A DNA stretch of 5,354 nucleotides from Treponema sp. (GTDB lineage: Bacteria; Spirochaetota; Spirochaetia; Treponematales; Breznakiellaceae). Below, piece after piece: positions 5,216 through 5,354 of this stretch. The stretch lies in the NCBI GenBank assembly GCA_031283905.1, contig JAITAW010000183.1:1-5354 (forward strand), in the 5' to 3' direction. The notes under the pieces were generated by a model that was given only the letters and a program-made list of their open reading frames with translations, made no database searches and was not told where the DNA came from. Position 1 is the stretch's first letter; each line of letters opens with the position of its first letter. Position numbers and translations under genes: made by a program.

Positions 5216-5354
5216 CTAGTTGCCGGCTTTCCATACGTCAAACGCATCTTGAGTAGCTTTGGCAACCTGCTCCGGAGTCTGGATTCCCATACCGATAGCC
5301 TGAAGGCCGTCGTTGAGCGGGGTGTAAACAGGCCCGGCAAACACGCCGTCTATA
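5216..5354 (-). CDS. Probable sugar ABC transporter solute-binding protein, C-terminal end only
   Basis: The last 45 codons of a gene that starts beyond the right edge, ending in TAG at 5218-5216. The visible end includes TPLNDGLQAIGMGIQTPEQV followed by AKATQDAFDVWKAGN. A closing amphipathic helix of the type PEQVAKATQDAFDVW is common at the C-terminus of CUT1 extracellular sugar-binding proteins. The identification rests mostly on this and on position: same strand and directly upstream of paired MalF/MalG-like permeases. The protein would capture the sugar outside the inner membrane and deliver it to the channel. A strong terminator follows, so it is probably made in excess of the permeases. 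The signal peptide and substrate class are outside the window. Confidence 0.8.
   Translation of the reverse strand, partial: IDGVFAGPVYTPLNDGLQAIGMGIQTPEQVAKATQDAFDVWKAGN

Overview
The window looks like chromosomal DNA from a spirochaete, most likely a Treponema of the termite-gut type. This rests on moderate GC, the RpoD/RpoS-like sigma factor, a CUT1 sugar transporter operon, a Sec-exported protein with no familiar family, and a broken intergenic repeat whose translated pieces I associate from memory with termite-gut treponemes. No search was run, so the genus is an inference. I saw no tRNA, rRNA, CRISPR array, phage gene or insertion sequence.

Layout, left to right. (1) 41-880, minus: a 279-residue sigma-70-family alternative sigma factor. 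Upstream of it (944-960) is a near-perfect -24/-12 sigma-54 promoter, placed correctly for transcription into the gene. (2) 977 to about 1322, minus: a broken open stretch and likely dispersed repeat, with one in-frame stop and one apparent single-base frameshift. (3) 1323-1537: non-coding, with small inverted repeats and an extended -10 promoter leading into the next gene. (4) 1538-2227, plus: a small exported protein of unknown function with an acidic tail. (5) 2228-2505: a convergent intergenic region without a canonical terminator but with a strong long hairpin. (6) 2506-4940, minus: a tight operon of MalF-like permease, MalG-like permease and a GNAT acetyltransferase. (7) 4941-5215: a leader region with a canonical terminator behind the solute-binding protein gene, a new sigma-70 promoter, and a hairpin starting at the predicted transcription start. 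(8) 5216-5354, minus: the last 45 codons of a probable solute-binding protein.

How they work together. The right half is one carbohydrate uptake locus: an exported binding protein delivers sugar to a heterodimeric MalF/MalG-type channel, and a cotranscribed acetyltransferase may act on the imported or derived sugar. No ATPase gene is visible, so a shared MsmK/UgpC-type ATPase encoded elsewhere is likely. The terminator after the binding protein and the separate permease promoter would allow more binding protein than permease. The left half is a regulatory locus. If the sigma-54 promoter is real, it forms a sigma-54-to-second-sigma cascade like the RpoN-RpoS pathway of Borrelia, and this is the most interesting hypothesis in the window.
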